Source of the DNA: Methylophaga sp.
Lineage (GTDB): Bacteria > Pseudomonadota > Gammaproteobacteria > Nitrosococcales > Methylophagaceae
Assembly: GCA_002696735.1 (NCBI GenBank)
Contig: NZSL01000013.1
Location: 5,293-69,292 of the forward strand
Direction of reading: 5' to 3'
Length of the DNA stretch: 64,000 nucleotides
The translations under genes and the position numbers were made by a program. Numbering within the stretch: position 1 is the stretch's first letter; every line of letters begins with the position of its first letter. Below, in pieces: positions 9,472 through 18,296 of this stretch. The notes beneath the pieces are model-generated. The model was given only the letters and a program-made list of their open reading frames with translations, ran no database searches and was not told the DNA's origin.

Positions 9472-9774
9472 TTAAGTAGAACGCAGCGTTTTTATCTCAT
9501 CCAATAGTTCAAGTGCCAGTGCGGCACCCGCTAAATTCACCTCAAGGTCACGCTGCAGTCGAGTGGCAATATTTACCCGCACGATACTACTACTATTAAA
9601 CTCCCAACGGATGTGACTTGTTTGAAAATTCAATGGCTCGATAACGCCATACTCTACCATTGTTAAAATTTCCTCTACCGACAAATCACAACAGTGACTC
9701 AGCTTAATCAATGACACCGTTTCGCCGTCATCTACAATGATCCCAGTATATGATTCAATAACATCATTATTCAT
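9472..9774 (-). CDS. cbpM: Chaperone modulator CbpM (MerR-like)
   Basis: A 100-residue protein resembling CbpM, the specific inhibitor and modulator of the DnaJ homologue CbpA; it binds the J-domain. The sequence has the MerR-like helix segment LSHCCDLSVEEILTMVEYGV followed by IEP and a helical C-terminal half (RLQRDLEVNLAGAALALELL). The ATG overlaps the cbpA stop by four bases (ATGA), so the two are translationally coupled, as in other bacteria. It would keep CbpA co-chaperone and DNA-binding activity in check. It lies in the tRNA-bounded segment 9197-11072. Confidence 0.88.
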   Translation of the reverse strand: MNNDVIESYTGIIVDDGETVSLIKLSHCCDLSVEEILTMVEYGVIEPLNFQTSHIRWEFNSSSIVRVNIATRLQRDLEVNLAGAALALELLDEIKTLRST

Positions 9775-10751
9775 CTTATACCCCCTAACTTATAACGAGG
9801 ATTGAAATTGGACGATGCTTTTTGGAGCTCCTGATATAAAGACTTTTCTTTGTCACTCAATTGTTCAGGCATGGCAATTTCTAAAATGACATAAAAATCA
9901 CCAGGAGATTTGCTTGGAATGCCTCTCCCCTTAAGACGCATCCGTTTACCGCTGGACGATCCTTCTGGGATCTTGAGTTCAACATTGCCCCCAGGTGTCG
10001 GTAGATTTATTTTACTGCCAAGCGCTGCTTCCCAAGGTGTAATTGGTAATTCTAGCGTGACATCTGAACCATCTACTTGATAGTGAGAGTGTGGATTGAA
10101 TTCTATTTCCAGATATAAATCGCCCGATGAACCGCCACCAGTGCCAACACTGCCTTGTCCTTGCAACCTGATGTACTGTCCTTGCTTAACCCCTTTGGGT
10201 ATTTTGACATTGAGCGTACGATTTTTTAATTCAGGGTGACCATTTTTATCGAGTACCGTCGATTTTATGGTGAGACTCCGGGAAGCACCTCGGTAGGCGT
10301 CTTCAATGTCGATAAACACTTTGGCGTGAGTATCTCGTCCCCTAGCTTGATATGCGGAACGTCCATGACCACTCGCGTTGTATTGATGTCTGGCCCCAGC
10401 TTGTCCAAATAGATTTTCAAAGAAGTCACTGAAATCAGCATCTCCAAAAGTATTTCCACCTGAACCACCACCATGAAACTCAAAGCCTGCATTCCAGTCA
10501 GGCGGAGGCTCAAATCCAGTTTGCCCAGCTTGCCAGCCAGCAGCACTTAATTGATCATAAGCTGCACGCTTCTCAGGATCTTTTAAGACCTCGTAAGCTT
10601 CACCAACTTCTTTGAATTTCTCCTCAGCATCTTTTTCTTTACTGACATCAGGATGATATTTACGCGCTAACTTACGATAGGTACGTTTGATTTCTTCTTG
10701 GGACGCATCTTTAGACAGGCCCATAATTTTGTAATAGTCCTTGTACTCCAT
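9771..10751 (-). CDS. cbpA: Curved DNA-binding protein / DnaJ-class co-chaperone CbpA
   Basis: A type II J-protein. The N-terminal J-domain (about residues 3-68) has the HPD motif in RKYHPDVSKEKDAEEKFKE. A Gly/Phe-rich linker follows (about 75-120), then two C-terminal beta-sandwich substrate-binding domains, with no CR1 zinc finger, so it is CbpA rather than DnaJ. It stimulates DnaK and binds DNA. The GAGGG upstream touches the ATG at 10757 but lies 6 bases from the one at 10751, so MEYKDYYK is the likely beginning (326 residues). A TATAAG about 35 bases upstream may be its -10. The cbpAM pair sits between a complete tRNA and a tRNA fragment, suggesting it arrived as, or was trapped by, an integrated element. 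Confidence 0.93.
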   Translation of the reverse strand: MEYKDYYKIMGLSKDASQEEIKRTYRKLARKYHPDVSKEKDAEEKFKEVGEAYEVLKDPEKRAAYDQLSAAGWQAGQTGFEPPPDWNAGFEFHGGGSGGNTFGDADFSDFFENLFGQAGARHQYNASGHGRSAYQARGRDTHAKVFIDIEDAYRGASRSLTIKSTVLDKNGHPELKNRTLNVKIPKGVKQGQYIRLQGQGSVGTGGGSSGDLYLEIEFNPHSHYQVDGSDVTLELPITPWEAALGSKINLPTPGGNVELKIPEGSSSGKRMRLKGRGIPSKSPGDFYVILEIAMPEQLSDKEKSLYQELQKASSNFNPRYKLGGIR

Positions 10752-10757
10752 GCTCAT

Positions 10758-11071
10758 CCCTCTTGTTTTGATTAAAAAGCATTAACTTATAGTGAGCACT
10801 TTTGTTCTTAAATCACACAGTTCCAAGTATCTGCTTCGAAATAAAAGCTGTCCAGCCAATCCGTAGCGACTCAAGAAATAGAAAATTAAAGCCTTATGGA
10901 TGGACGTGCTTCTCTAAATTCAACGAGATTGATGAAACCTTTGCTCCGGATAGCTGAGGCTGCTAATTGAAGCATTAATTTCTTCACGAACGTAAAACAC
11001 GGAGTTTGTCTACATGAAATAAAAACAAAAAAGCCTCAGCGCTAAAATTAGCACTAAGGCTTTGATTTATA
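10758..11071. other. 314-bp gap between cbpA and tRNA
   Basis: No gene seen on either strand. It contains a candidate minus-strand -10 (TATAAG at 10791-10786) for cbpA, without a clear -35, and the tRNA terminator at 11025-11062. The rest is featureless to my reading. Confidence 0.6.
11025..11062 (-). terminator. tRNA terminator
   Basis: On the minus strand AAGCCTTAGTGCTAA pairs imperfectly with TTAGCGCTGAGGCTT, followed by TTTTTTG. It begins about 10 bases after the CCA end of the CAU tRNA. Confidence 0.8.
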
Positions 11072-11148
<77 letters not shown>

Positions 11149-11158
11149 GATTTTGAAA

Positions 11159-12997
11159 TCAGCTGTCTGAGTCGAGGAAGCTTCTCAGTTGATCCGAGCG
11201 TGATGGGTGGCGCAGTTTACGTAACGCCTTGGCTTCGATCTGACGAATGCGCTCACGGGTAACATCAAATTGTTTACCAACTTCTTCGAGCGTGTGGTCA
11301 GTATTCATATCAATACCAAACCGCATACGCAGTACTTTGGCTTCTCGCTCGGTCAGGCCGTTCAGAACGCCCTGAGTGGCTTCTCTGAGGCCTTCGATGA
11401 TAGCGGAGTCTGCTGGGGACATAACGTTAATATCTTCAACGAAATCGCCCAGATGTGAATCTTCATCATCACCGATCGGTGTTTCCATCGAAATCGGTTC
11501 TTTGGAAATCTTCAGTACTTTACGTACTTTGTCTTCCGGCATTTCTACGCGTTCTGCCAATTCATCCGGAGTCGGTTCACGCCCCATTTCCTGCAGCATT
11601 TGACGTGCAACACGATTGAGTTTGTTGATGGTTTCAATCATATGTACCGGAATACGAATGGTACGTGCCTGATCGGCAATCGAACGGGTAATCGCCTGAC
11701 GAATCCACCAGGTTGCATAGGTAGAGAATTTATAGCCACGTTGATATTCGAATTTATCAACCGCTTTCATCAGACCAATGTTGCCTTCCTGAATCAGATC
11801 CAGGAACTGCAAACCACGGTTGGTGTATTTTTTGGCAATTGAGATAACCAGACGCAAGTTGGCTTCGACCATTTCTTTCTTGGCACGACGCGCTTTGGCT
11901 TCAGCAATCGACATCTGACGGCTGATTTCTTTAATCTCGGAAATATCCAGTCCACGATCTTCTGCAATTTCCGCTAATTTGCTTTGTGCAGCCAGAATAT
12001 CATCAAGATTTTTCTTGATGGTGGATGAATAATGTTTTTTAGCGCGAATGAATTTATCTGACCATTCAAGATTACTTTCATTACCCTGGAATGCATCGAT
12101 AAAGTCACGGCGATTCATACCCGCCTGCTCTACAACGATGTCCATAATGATTTTTTCTTGTTTACGCACTTCGGCGATGGTTTCTGCCATCAAGCCATTC
12201 AAGTAAAGCAGTGTTTTTGGTGTCAATTTGAATTCCATAAACAGGTTACTAGCCTGTTCACGAGATTCGATCATGGCGTCACCTTCGGTGGCCAGAACGT
12301 TTTTGTATGCTTCTTTCAACGCGGTAAAGCGAGCTCGGGCTTCTTCTGGATCGATTTCACCAGAATCATCTTCATCATCGCTTACGCCACCAACATCATC
12401 GTCATCATCGTCATCGCTGTCAGAATCATCGGAATCTGAGCTGCTGGTAACATCATCATCGTCGTCATCACTTGCGACCAGTTCTTCAGGTGCCACAAAA
12501 CCACGAATAAGTTCATTCAGGCGCATTTCGCCTGCTTCAACCGCATCGTAGAATTCAAGGAATGACGAAATAACCGGTGGGTAAGTTGACAGCATCAGCA
12601 GACTTTCGCGGAGACCTGCTTCGATGCGTTTAGCGATAACGATCTCGCCTTCGCGAGTCAATAATTCAACAGAGCCCATCTCGCGCATGTACATGCGCAC
12701 AGGATCGGTTGTACGACCAAACTCACCGTCGGAACTTGCCAGGACAGCTGCAGCTTCTTCATCAGAGACTTCGTCATTTGATGAAACAGCTTCGGCGAGA
12801 CGTTCCATCTCATCGGTATCCATCCCATCTTCATGGACCATGATACCCAGGTCGCTGAACATACTGACGATGTCTTCGACCTGATCCGCATCGACCAAAT
12901 CTTCTGGAAGGTGGTCATTGATCTCGCCGTAGGTGAGATAACCGCGCTCCTTTCCAAGGGCGATAAGTTCTTTAACGCGTGATTGCTGATCTTTCAT
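11159..12997 (-). CDS. rpoD: RNA polymerase primary sigma factor (sigma-70)
   Basis: At 612 residues this matches E. coli RpoD (613). Region 1.1 is at the N-terminus ([20 protein letters not shown]) and region 1.2 at [21 protein letters not shown]. Region 2 has [20 protein letters not shown] then [16 protein letters not shown]. Region 3 follows, and region 4 has the -35-binding helix-turn-helix ([20 protein letters not shown]) before the conserved [13 protein letters not shown] ending. The non-conserved region between 1.2 and 2.1 (about residues 175-225) is extremely acidic, with runs of five and seven aspartates. The gene is last in rpsU-yqeY-dnaG-rpoD and has its own candidate promoter upstream. 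Confidence 0.97.
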   Translation of the reverse strand: MKDQQSRVKELIALGKERGYLTYGEINDHLPEDLVDADQVEDIVSMFSDLGIMVHEDGMDTDEMERLAEAVSSNDEVSDEEAAAVLASSDGEFGRTTDPVRMYMREMGSVELLTREGEIVIAKRIEAGLRESLLMLSTYPPVISSFLEFYDAVEAGEMRLNELIRGFVAPEELVASDDDDDDVTSSSDSDDSDSDDDDDDDVGGVSDDEDDSGEIDPEEARARFTALKEAYKNVLATEGDAMIESREQASNLFMEFKLTPKTLLYLNGLMAETIAEVRKQEKIIMDIVVEQAGMNRRDFIDAFQGNESNLEWSDKFIRAKKHYSSTIKKNLDDILAAQSKLAEIAEDRGLDISEIKEISRQMSIAEAKARRAKKEMVEANLRLVISIAKKYTNRGLQFLDLIQEGNIGLMKAVDKFEYQRGYKFSTYATWWIRQAITRSIADQARTIRIPVHMIETINKLNRVARQMLQEMGREPTPDELAERVEMPEDKVRKVLKISKEPISMETPIGDDEDSHLGDFVEDINVMSPADSAIIEGLREATQGVLNGLTEREAKVLRMRFGIDMNTDHTLEEVGKQFDVTRERIRQIEAKALRKLRHPSRSDQLRSFLDSDS

Positions 12998-13037
12998 TCG
13001 GCCTCTTTATGCATGGTGACGCTGTTTTTGGCGGTAA

Positions 13038-13052
13038 CACTATATTATAGTG
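13038..13052 (-). promoter_or_regulatory. Candidate internal rpoD promoter -10 within a perfect palindrome
   Basis: In the 95-bp gap between dnaG and rpoD, CACTATATTATAGTG is a perfect inverted repeat (7-bp arms around one base). On the minus strand it contains a consensus -10, TATAAT, at 13049-13044. The -35 region 17 bases upstream (ATGCAA) is weak, which suggests an activator or alternative holoenzyme input. A symmetric site directly over the -10 would be a good repressor operator. Confidence 0.45.
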
Positions 13053-13092
13053 AAAGCACTTTGTTATTGCATCATTTTTGATTACAAAACAC

Positions 13093-14817
13093 TCACTTAT
13101 AAGAATTAATTTCAATTCTTTCCGACTCAGTCAACTGGCTGAGTCCTTTATTTATCAAATAAGTATAGCGTTCATCTCGTGCTTGCTTGTTTAGACGACT
13201 CACAATTCCAATGAGTTCATGCTCCAGTTGTTCTGGCGACAAATTCAACGGTTGCATTGCGAGCTTTTCCATATAGGGAGCTTGTTGAGTATCTCGCCAA
13301 CGCTCTAAAAGCTGTGCGGTTTTAAGATGGGGATGCTCACGCATGGTTTCAAGTAGCTGAATTAAAATCGCTAAACCGGGCATATCCAGCCGATGTAAAT
13401 TATCCGTATCCGGAACAGCCTCATACAATTGTGGATGCTGTAACAGAATCATCACCGCCATGCGCACAGGTGTCATATTGGCCATTGCATTTTGTTTGGC
13501 GTTTTTTACTGGAGGTGGTGGCGCAGGCTTTTCCAAGTGTTTGTTTAAGGTAGCAATATTGGTTTTAGCATGGTCTGCCAGCTGCTGCTCCAGCATATCG
13601 CGATACAAACCTGCAGGGATATGTCTTAGATAGGGCTTGGCAATTTCAACCAGTCTGGCGCGGCCATCCATCGATTGACTGTCTACCCGGGAAAGCAATG
13701 TCGCAAAGAAAAATTCAGAATAGCTTTGCGCCTGACTGACTAACTGATGAAATGTGGCGGCCCCCTGCTCCCTTACCATGGTGTCGGGATCCTGACCTTC
13801 CGGTAGAAACATAAATTTCAGTTCAAAATTACCACCGAGTATCGGCATCGCATTTTCGGCGGCTCGCCATGCGGCCTCTTTACCTGCCCGGTCACCATCA
13901 AAACAAAAAATAATTTCCGGTGCGCTGCGAATCAATTGACGTAAGTGTTCTGAAGTTGTCGCCGTACCTAACGTTGCCACTGCATTGTTAATCCCAAACT
14001 GAGCCAGTGCAATGACATCCATATAACCTTCCACTATCAGGATGCGTTCCAGTCGACGATTGGCTTTACGGGCTTGATATAAACCGTAAAGCTCCTGTCC
14101 CTTGTGAAAGATAGGCGTTTCAGGAGAGTTCAGGTATTTCGGTGTGCCGTCGGCATCAATAACGCGTCCACCGAAAGCGATAACGCGGCCACGACGATCG
14201 CGAATAGGAAACATCAGTCGATCACGAAAACGGTCATAGGTTCGACCTTTATCGTTTTTAATCAACATTCCCGCTTCAAACAACTGGTCCTGACTTTGCT
14301 GATTGTTGCCAAATGTACGTAATACATTGTCCCAGCCATCCGGAGCCATACCAATATCAAAAGCAGCTACGGTTTCAGGGCTAAGACCACGCTGTTGGAT
14401 ATAATCCTGAAAAGCCTGGCGCTGCGGGTGGTTTTGTAATTGATGTACGTAGTAGCGACTGACTTTATCCATCAAGTCGTAAAGGTTTTGTCTGGCGGGA
14501 GTAAGTGCAGCTTGTTGCGTGACTGGAACCTGCATACCGACGGTGTCCGCAAGCTCCTGAATCGATTCAGGAAAGCTGAGCTGGTCGTACTCCATGAGAA
14601 AGCCGATCGCAGTGCCGTGCGCACCACAGCCAAAACAGTGATAAAACTGCTTATCAGGGCTGACAGTAAATGACGGGGTTTTCTCGTTGTGGAATGGACA
14701 GCAGGCGTGCAGATTTTTACCGGCTTTTTTCAGCGGTACTCGCGCATCGATAATATCAACGATATCGACTCGTGAGAGCAATTCGTCAATAAACTGTGGA
14801 GGGATTTGTCCGGCCAT
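13093..14817 (-). CDS. dnaG: DNA primase
   Basis: DNA primase makes RNA primers for replication forks. The 574-residue protein has the N-terminal CHC2 zinc-binding domain (CCPFHNEKTPSFTV then FYHCFGCGAHG, about residues 38-68), the RNA polymerase core, a TOPRIM domain with the catalytic Glu in ILIVEGYMDVIALAQ and the metal-binding DxD-like segment IIFCFDGDRAGKEAAWRA, and a C-terminal DnaB-interaction domain (from about 440). The ATG at 14817 is the only start that fits, but no Shine-Dalgarno is visible and the start codon sits inside a 9-bp hairpin, so translation is probably kept low. yqeY and rpsU lie upstream and rpoD downstream. Confidence 0.97.
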   Translation of the reverse strand: MAGQIPPQFIDELLSRVDIVDIIDARVPLKKAGKNLHACCPFHNEKTPSFTVSPDKQFYHCFGCGAHGTAIGFLMEYDQLSFPESIQELADTVGMQVPVTQQAALTPARQNLYDLMDKVSRYYVHQLQNHPQRQAFQDYIQQRGLSPETVAAFDIGMAPDGWDNVLRTFGNNQQSQDQLFEAGMLIKNDKGRTYDRFRDRLMFPIRDRRGRVIAFGGRVIDADGTPKYLNSPETPIFHKGQELYGLYQARKANRRLERILIVEGYMDVIALAQFGINNAVATLGTATTSEHLRQLIRSAPEIIFCFDGDRAGKEAAWRAAENAMPILGGNFELKFMFLPEGQDPDTMVREQGAATFHQLVSQAQSYSEFFFATLLSRVDSQSMDGRARLVEIAKPYLRHIPAGLYRDMLEQQLADHAKTNIATLNKHLEKPAPPPPVKNAKQNAMANMTPVRMAVMILLQHPQLYEAVPDTDNLHRLDMPGLAILIQLLETMREHPHLKTAQLLERWRDTQQAPYMEKLAMQPLNLSPEQLEHELIGIVSRLNKQARDERYTYLINKGLSQLTESERIEINSYK

Positions 14818-14833
14818 AAATCAATTATGGCCG
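14811..14833 (-). promoter_or_regulatory. Hairpin enclosing the dnaG start codon
   Basis: CGGCCATAA (14811-14819) and TTATGGCCG (14825-14833) are perfect complements with a 5-base loop. In the mRNA the dnaG AUG (14817-14815) is in the 3' arm. No T-run follows, so it is not an intrinsic terminator. It should hinder initiation on dnaG or mark a processing site. Confidence 0.6.
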
Positions 14834-14885
14834 AAGTCTGTCTTGAATGTTAACCACGTCTGAAAAAAGACCTGGCATTGCTGGC

Positions 14886-15347
14886 TTAAGAACTGAGCGC
14901 GGCCTTAACCTGGCTGCTCACTGCGCCCATATCAGCGCGTCCTTGTACTTTCGGACGCAACACATTCATCACCGCACCCATGTCTTTCTGGCTACTAGCG
15001 CCTGTCTCTTGAATTGCATCAGCGATAGCTGCCTGCAATTCTGCTTCGCTCAAGGCTGTTGGCAAAAATTCTTCAATTATTGCCAGTTCAGCTTTTTCGA
15101 TGACCGCTAAGTCATCACGGCCAGCTTGCTCAAACTGCGATAAGGCATCTTTGCGCTGTTTAGTCATTTTGGTCAGCACAACGATAATGTCATCATCTGA
15201 CATATCCTGGCGATTATCGACTTCAACTTGCTTGATGGCAGCAGTAATTTGGCGCAATGTGCCAAGACGATCTTTGTCTTTGGCGCGCATTGCATCTTTT
15301 ACGCTATCTTGAATTCGAGCTTTGAGTGGACTGGCTTCTTGAGGCAT
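14886..15347 (-). CDS. yqeY: YqeY / GatB-related tail-domain protein
   Basis: A 153-residue protein of the YqeY family, related to the C-terminal tail domain of the GatB amidotransferase subunit, which contacts tRNA. Typical features are the N-terminal LKARIQDSVKDAMRAKDKDR helix, the KQRKDALSQFEQAGRDDL block, and EEFLPTALSEAELQAAI followed by DMGAVMNVLRPKVQGRAD. The molecular role is uncertain; it lacks the GatB kinase domain, so it is not an amidotransferase by itself. It lies 23 bp after rpsU and upstream of dnaG, the order common in non-enteric gammaproteobacteria. Confidence 0.93.
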   Translation of the reverse strand: MPQEASPLKARIQDSVKDAMRAKDKDRLGTLRQITAAIKQVEVDNRQDMSDDDIIVVLTKMTKQRKDALSQFEQAGRDDLAVIEKAELAIIEEFLPTALSEAELQAAIADAIQETGASSQKDMGAVMNVLRPKVQGRADMGAVSSQVKAALSS

Positions 15348-15370
15348 TAGAATAAGATTCTAATCAGCAA

Positions 15371-15586
15371 TTAGTACATGCGAACGCGGCTAGCGTTTTC
15401 ACGTGACAGTTTCTTTTGGTGACGCTTAACAGCCGCTGCTGCTGCACGTTTACGAACAGTTGTTGGTTTTTCATAAGCTTCGCGAGCGCGAGCTTCTGCA
15501 ACCGTACCGGCTTTTTCACAAGCACGTTTGAAACGACGTAAAGCTACGTCAAATGGTTCGTTTTCTTTAACCTTAACAGATGGCAT
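15371..15586 (-). CDS. rpsU: 30S ribosomal protein S21
   Basis: This 71-residue basic protein is the full length of S21, with the conserved opening [20 protein letters not shown] and a highly basic C-terminal half ([20 protein letters not shown]). S21 helps the 30S subunit select mRNA start sites. It is the first gene of the rpsU-yqeY-dnaG-rpoD operon. AGGA lies 8 bases before the ATG, but the leader contains a complementary TTCCTAAA that can pair with it, so translation may be regulated. tsaD is transcribed divergently across a 151-bp gap, as in many proteobacteria. Confidence 0.97.
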   Translation of the reverse strand: MPSVKVKENEPFDVALRRFKRACEKAGTVAEARAREAYEKPTTVRKRAAAAAVKRHQKKLSRENASRVRMY

Positions 15587-15594
15587 TCAATACA

Positions 15595-15649
15595 TTCCTA
15601 AACAGACAATGACGGAAAAGCCCTTAATTGTACGAGATCTATTTAGGAA
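15595..15649 (-). promoter_or_regulatory. rpsU leader inverted repeat covering the Shine-Dalgarno
   Basis: TTCCTAAA (15595-15602) and TTTAGGAA (15642-15649) are perfect 8-base complements separated by 39 bases in the rpsU upstream region. On the transcript the copy at 15602-15595 contains the AGGA used for rpsU initiation, so pairing would hide it. Whether the transcript starts far enough upstream is not known. Confidence 0.45.
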
Positions 15650-15737
15650 AGAAAATACTAAATGCTAATTAGTTGGCTGAGACCACCACCATCAAGGCAT
15701 AATAATCGCCATTAATTAATGCAGTCAGAATAAATTT

Positions 15738-16754
15738 ATGCGTGTTTTAGGAATTGAATCATCTTGCGACGAAACCGGTATTGCACTCTATGATACTGAA
15801 AAGGGGCTGTTGGCTCATGCCCTTTTCAGCCAGATAGAAATGCATGCCGAATATGGCGGTGTGGTGCCTGAACTGGCTTCCCGTGATCATATTCAAAAGG
15901 CATTGCCCTTGATGCAACAGGTTTTGGACGAAGCGGGTCTGCACCGAAAAGATATTGATGCGGTGGCTTATACGGCGGGGCCGGGCTTGGTCGGTGCTTT
16001 ACTGGTGGGCGCCGCAATTGGTCGCAGTCTGGCCTGGGCGTTACATATTCCAGCCTTGCCAATTAATCATATGGAAGGACACCTTTTATCGCCGTTACTG
16101 GAAGCCAATCCACCGACATTTCCATTTGTATCTTTATTGATTTCCGGCGGCCATACCTTACTGGTTGATGTTAAGGGTGTTGGTGAATATGAATTAATGG
16201 GCGAATCAATTGATGATGCGGTCGGTGAAGCATTCGATAAAACGGCTAAAATGTTGGGGCTAGGTTATCCGGGTGGCCCGGCCTTAGCGGCTTTAGCGGA
16301 AAAAGGACAGGAGGGCGCCCATATCTTTCCCAGACCGATGACCAATCGTCCTGGTTTGGATTTCAGTTTCAGTGGTTTGAAAACATTTGCTTTAAATACC
16401 TGGCATAACAGCGATCAGAGTGAACAAGCCAAAGCCGATATTGCGTTGGCGTTTCAAACAGCGGCGGTGGAAACCTTAGTGATTAAATGTCGCCGGGCAT
16501 TAAAACAAAGTGGGCATAAACGTTTGGTCGTGGCCGGTGGCGTCAGTGCCAATAAGTCGTTGCGCGCGGCTTTAGATGCATTACCGAAAGTGCAGGTTTA
16601 TTATCCACAATTACAATTCTGTAGCGATAACGGAGCGATGATCGCGTTTGCCGGAGCGATGCGTCATCAGGCCATGGTTGTTGAAACTGAAGCAACATTT
16701 AATGTGCGTTCACGTTGGCCCTTAGATGAGCTAACGCCGCCAGCTTCAGCCTGA
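15738..16754 (+). CDS. tsaD: tRNA N6-threonylcarbamoyladenosine transferase subunit TsaD
   Basis: TsaD (formerly Gcp) moves the threonylcarbamoyl group onto A37 of ANN-decoding tRNAs, together with TsaB and TsaE. The 338-residue protein opens with the ASKHA ATPase motif [17 protein letters not shown]. It has the iron-binding [14 protein letters not shown] around residue 110, the nucleotide-binding [14 protein letters not shown], and FSFSGLKTF near residue 215, then [13 protein letters not shown] and the metal-ligand region [12 protein letters not shown]. It is divergent from rpsU and convergent with plsY, overlapping its 3' end by 9 bp. Confidence 0.97.
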   Translation: MRVLGIESSCDETGIALYDTEKGLLAHALFSQIEMHAEYGGVVPELASRDHIQKALPLMQQVLDEAGLHRKDIDAVAYTAGPGLVGALLVGAAIGRSLAWALHIPALPINHMEGHLLSPLLEANPPTFPFVSLLISGGHTLLVDVKGVGEYELMGESIDDAVGEAFDKTAKMLGLGYPGGPALAALAEKGQEGAHIFPRPMTNRPGLDFSFSGLKTFALNTWHNSDQSEQAKADIALAFQTAAVETLVIKCRRALKQSGHKRLVVAGGVSANKSLRAALDALPKVQVYYPQLQFCSDNGAMIAFAGAMRHQAMVVETEATFNVRSRWPLDELTPPASA

Positions 16755-17342
16755 CTTTTTCTCTTCACCGGCCAGCAAACGCTGGATATTACTGCGGTGC
16801 CGCCATAGCAAAAGCAGTGCAATTACCAGAATAACCGCACGTGCAAAAACCGTATCTATAAGCCACAAGCTATAAACCGGTGTCATTGCCGCAGCGGCAA
16901 TGGCTGATAAAGACGAAATCCGACTAATGGCAAAAACCACAATCCAAGTCAGTAACGCCGCTCCAGCCAAGGCAGGTGACAGCGCCAAAAACGCGCCCAA
17001 AGCCGTTGCCACACCTTTGCCACCTTTAAACTGAAAAAATACAGGGTATAAGTGCCCAAGAAATGCAAAAAAAGCAATTAAAGCCAAGATATTAATATCA
17101 AAGTCCAACATTCTCCCGATTAATACCGGGACGACGCCCTTTAACACATCGATCAGTAAGACCATTGCCGCGAGCTTTTTGCTACCCATCCGCAACACAT
17201 TAGTCGCGCCTGGATTGCCAGAGCCTTGAGTCCTTGGATCCGGTAAACCAGAGACCTTACAAAGCATGACAGCGCTCGATAATGAGCCTATGAGGTAGGC
17301 GCCGAGCAATGCAAGCAGCGCGATGGCAGTTAATTCAGGCAT
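16746..17342 (-). CDS. plsY: Glycerol-3-phosphate acyltransferase PlsY
   Basis: PlsY transfers the acyl group from acyl-phosphate to glycerol-3-phosphate, the first step of phospholipid synthesis. The 198-residue protein has about five membrane helices and the three conserved cytoplasmic loops: [11 protein letters not shown], the [18 protein letters not shown] glycerol-phosphate-binding loop, and [17 protein letters not shown]. It is divergent from folB and convergent with tsaD (9-bp overlap at the 3' ends), the plsY-folB arrangement found across gammaproteobacteria. Confidence 0.96.
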   Translation of the reverse strand: MPELTAIALLALLGAYLIGSLSSAVMLCKVSGLPDPRTQGSGNPGATNVLRMGSKKLAAMVLLIDVLKGVVPVLIGRMLDFDINILALIAFFAFLGHLYPVFFQFKGGKGVATALGAFLALSPALAGAALLTWIVVFAISRISSLSAIAAAAMTPVYSLWLIDTVFARAVILVIALLLLWRHRSNIQRLLAGEEKKSG

Positions 17343-17418
17343 GTTATGATGTGACCTTTGAAAATGTAGCGGTATTATTCAGTACCATTATCACTTTTGC
17401 CAACATTGAAGCGACATC

Positions 17419-17772
17419 ATGGACAAAATTTTTCTAAATGATCTGAAAATTGACACGATTATCGGCATTTATGATTGGGAGCGCGAAACGCTGCAAACGT
17501 TACGCTTTGATTTTGAAATAGATTGGGATATCAGTAAAGCCGCGGCATCGGATGATATTACGAACACCTTGGATTATGGTTCGGTGGCCAATGTCGTTGT
17601 CGAGTTTGTCAGTAATAGTCGATATCTGTTGATAGAAACCCTGGCTGAAGAGGTAGCGCAACTTTTACTCAAGACATTTGACATTCCTCGGCTCAAGCTT
17701 ACTTTGACCAAACCCGTCCAATTGCATGGAAAAAATCAGGCACAAATTGTGATTGAGCGCACCAGCGAATGA
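17419..17772 (+). CDS. folB: Dihydroneopterin aldolase
   Basis: FolB cleaves 7,8-dihydroneopterin to 6-hydroxymethyl-7,8-dihydropterin in folate synthesis. The 117-residue length and the motifs IFLNDLKIDTIIGIYDWERE, the DYGSVANVV segment and LIETLAEEVAQLLL are typical. The catalytic lysine is in LTLTKPVQLHGK. It overlaps folK by four bases (ATGA), so the next enzyme of the pathway is co-translated. Dihydropterins from this step could also feed other pterin cofactors in this organism. Confidence 0.95.
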   Translation: MDKIFLNDLKIDTIIGIYDWERETLQTLRFDFEIDWDISKAAASDDITNTLDYGSVANVVVEFVSNSRYLLIETLAEEVAQLLLKTFDIPRLKLTLTKPVQLHGKNQAQIVIERTSE

Positions 17773-18296
17773 GACAGCAGAAAGGTTATCTGCTTGGTTT
17801 AGGCAGCAACATAAATCCTCAGCAAAATACCGAGAAAATGGTCATTGCGCTGCTACAAGAGTTTAAAGCACTAAAACTAAGCCGAGTATTAAAAATCCCG
17901 CCAGTGGGTATGAACAGCCATCGGGATTTCCTCAATACCATCGTCTTCGTTGAAACCGATTTATCACAGAGAGAATTAAAGAGCTTTTGCAATCAGATTG
18001 AAATCAATTTAGGTCGGGATCGGGACGATCCGTTAAGCAAAACCAAAGATCGACCAGCCGATATCGATATTCTGAAACAGCTGAGTTTGCCTGAAGAGGC
18101 TGATATCGCTGTCAGCAGCATTACTGATGAGTATTTTCTTTACCCCATTATTCGTGAGCTGCTCAGTTATCTTACTGACACTGCAGAAGTCACGCCTCCT
18201 GCAGGGGTTTTGATACAAACGTCTGAATTACGCTTTGGAGAGACGGCGACCACCATCTACTGGGATAGTCGCGCCGGTAATAAAGGGGTTCTCTAA
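17769..18296 (+). CDS. folK: 2-amino-4-hydroxy-6-hydroxymethyldihydropteridine pyrophosphokinase
   Basis: HPPK pyrophosphorylates 6-hydroxymethyl-dihydropterin for dihydropteroate synthase. The protein begins LLGLGSNINPQQN, has FLNTIVFVETDLS in the middle, and the signature GRDRDDPLSKTKDRPADIDI near residue 85 with the metal-binding DIDI aspartates. It is 175 residues. The last 22 codons overlap the 3' end of the convergent folM gene (69 bp shared), an unusually long overlap. Divergence from enteric FolK is noticeable in the substrate loop, but the key residues are present. Confidence 0.88.
   Translation: MRQQKGYLLGLGSNINPQQNTEKMVIALLQEFKALKLSRVLKIPPVGMNSHRDFLNTIVFVETDLSQRELKSFCNQIEINLGRDRDDPLSKTKDRPADIDILKQLSLPEEADIAVSSITDEYFLYPIIRELLSYLTDTAEVTPPAGVLIQTSELRFGETATTIYWDSRAGNKGVL

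Noticed and set aside
12228..12551. 107-codon serine-rich frame opposite rpoD
   Set aside because: It is the complement of the aspartate codon runs in rpoD; low-complexity shadow without ribosome-binding site.
15390..15410. CACGTG core resembling a parS site in rpsU
   Set aside because: Only the central hexamer matches; flanks lack the TGTTT...AAACA symmetry, unlike the two sites in recF.
16601..16609. Perfect DnaA box TTATCCACA
   Set aside because: A single box inside the tsaD coding sequence with no companions or AT-rich element; expected by chance in a window of this size.
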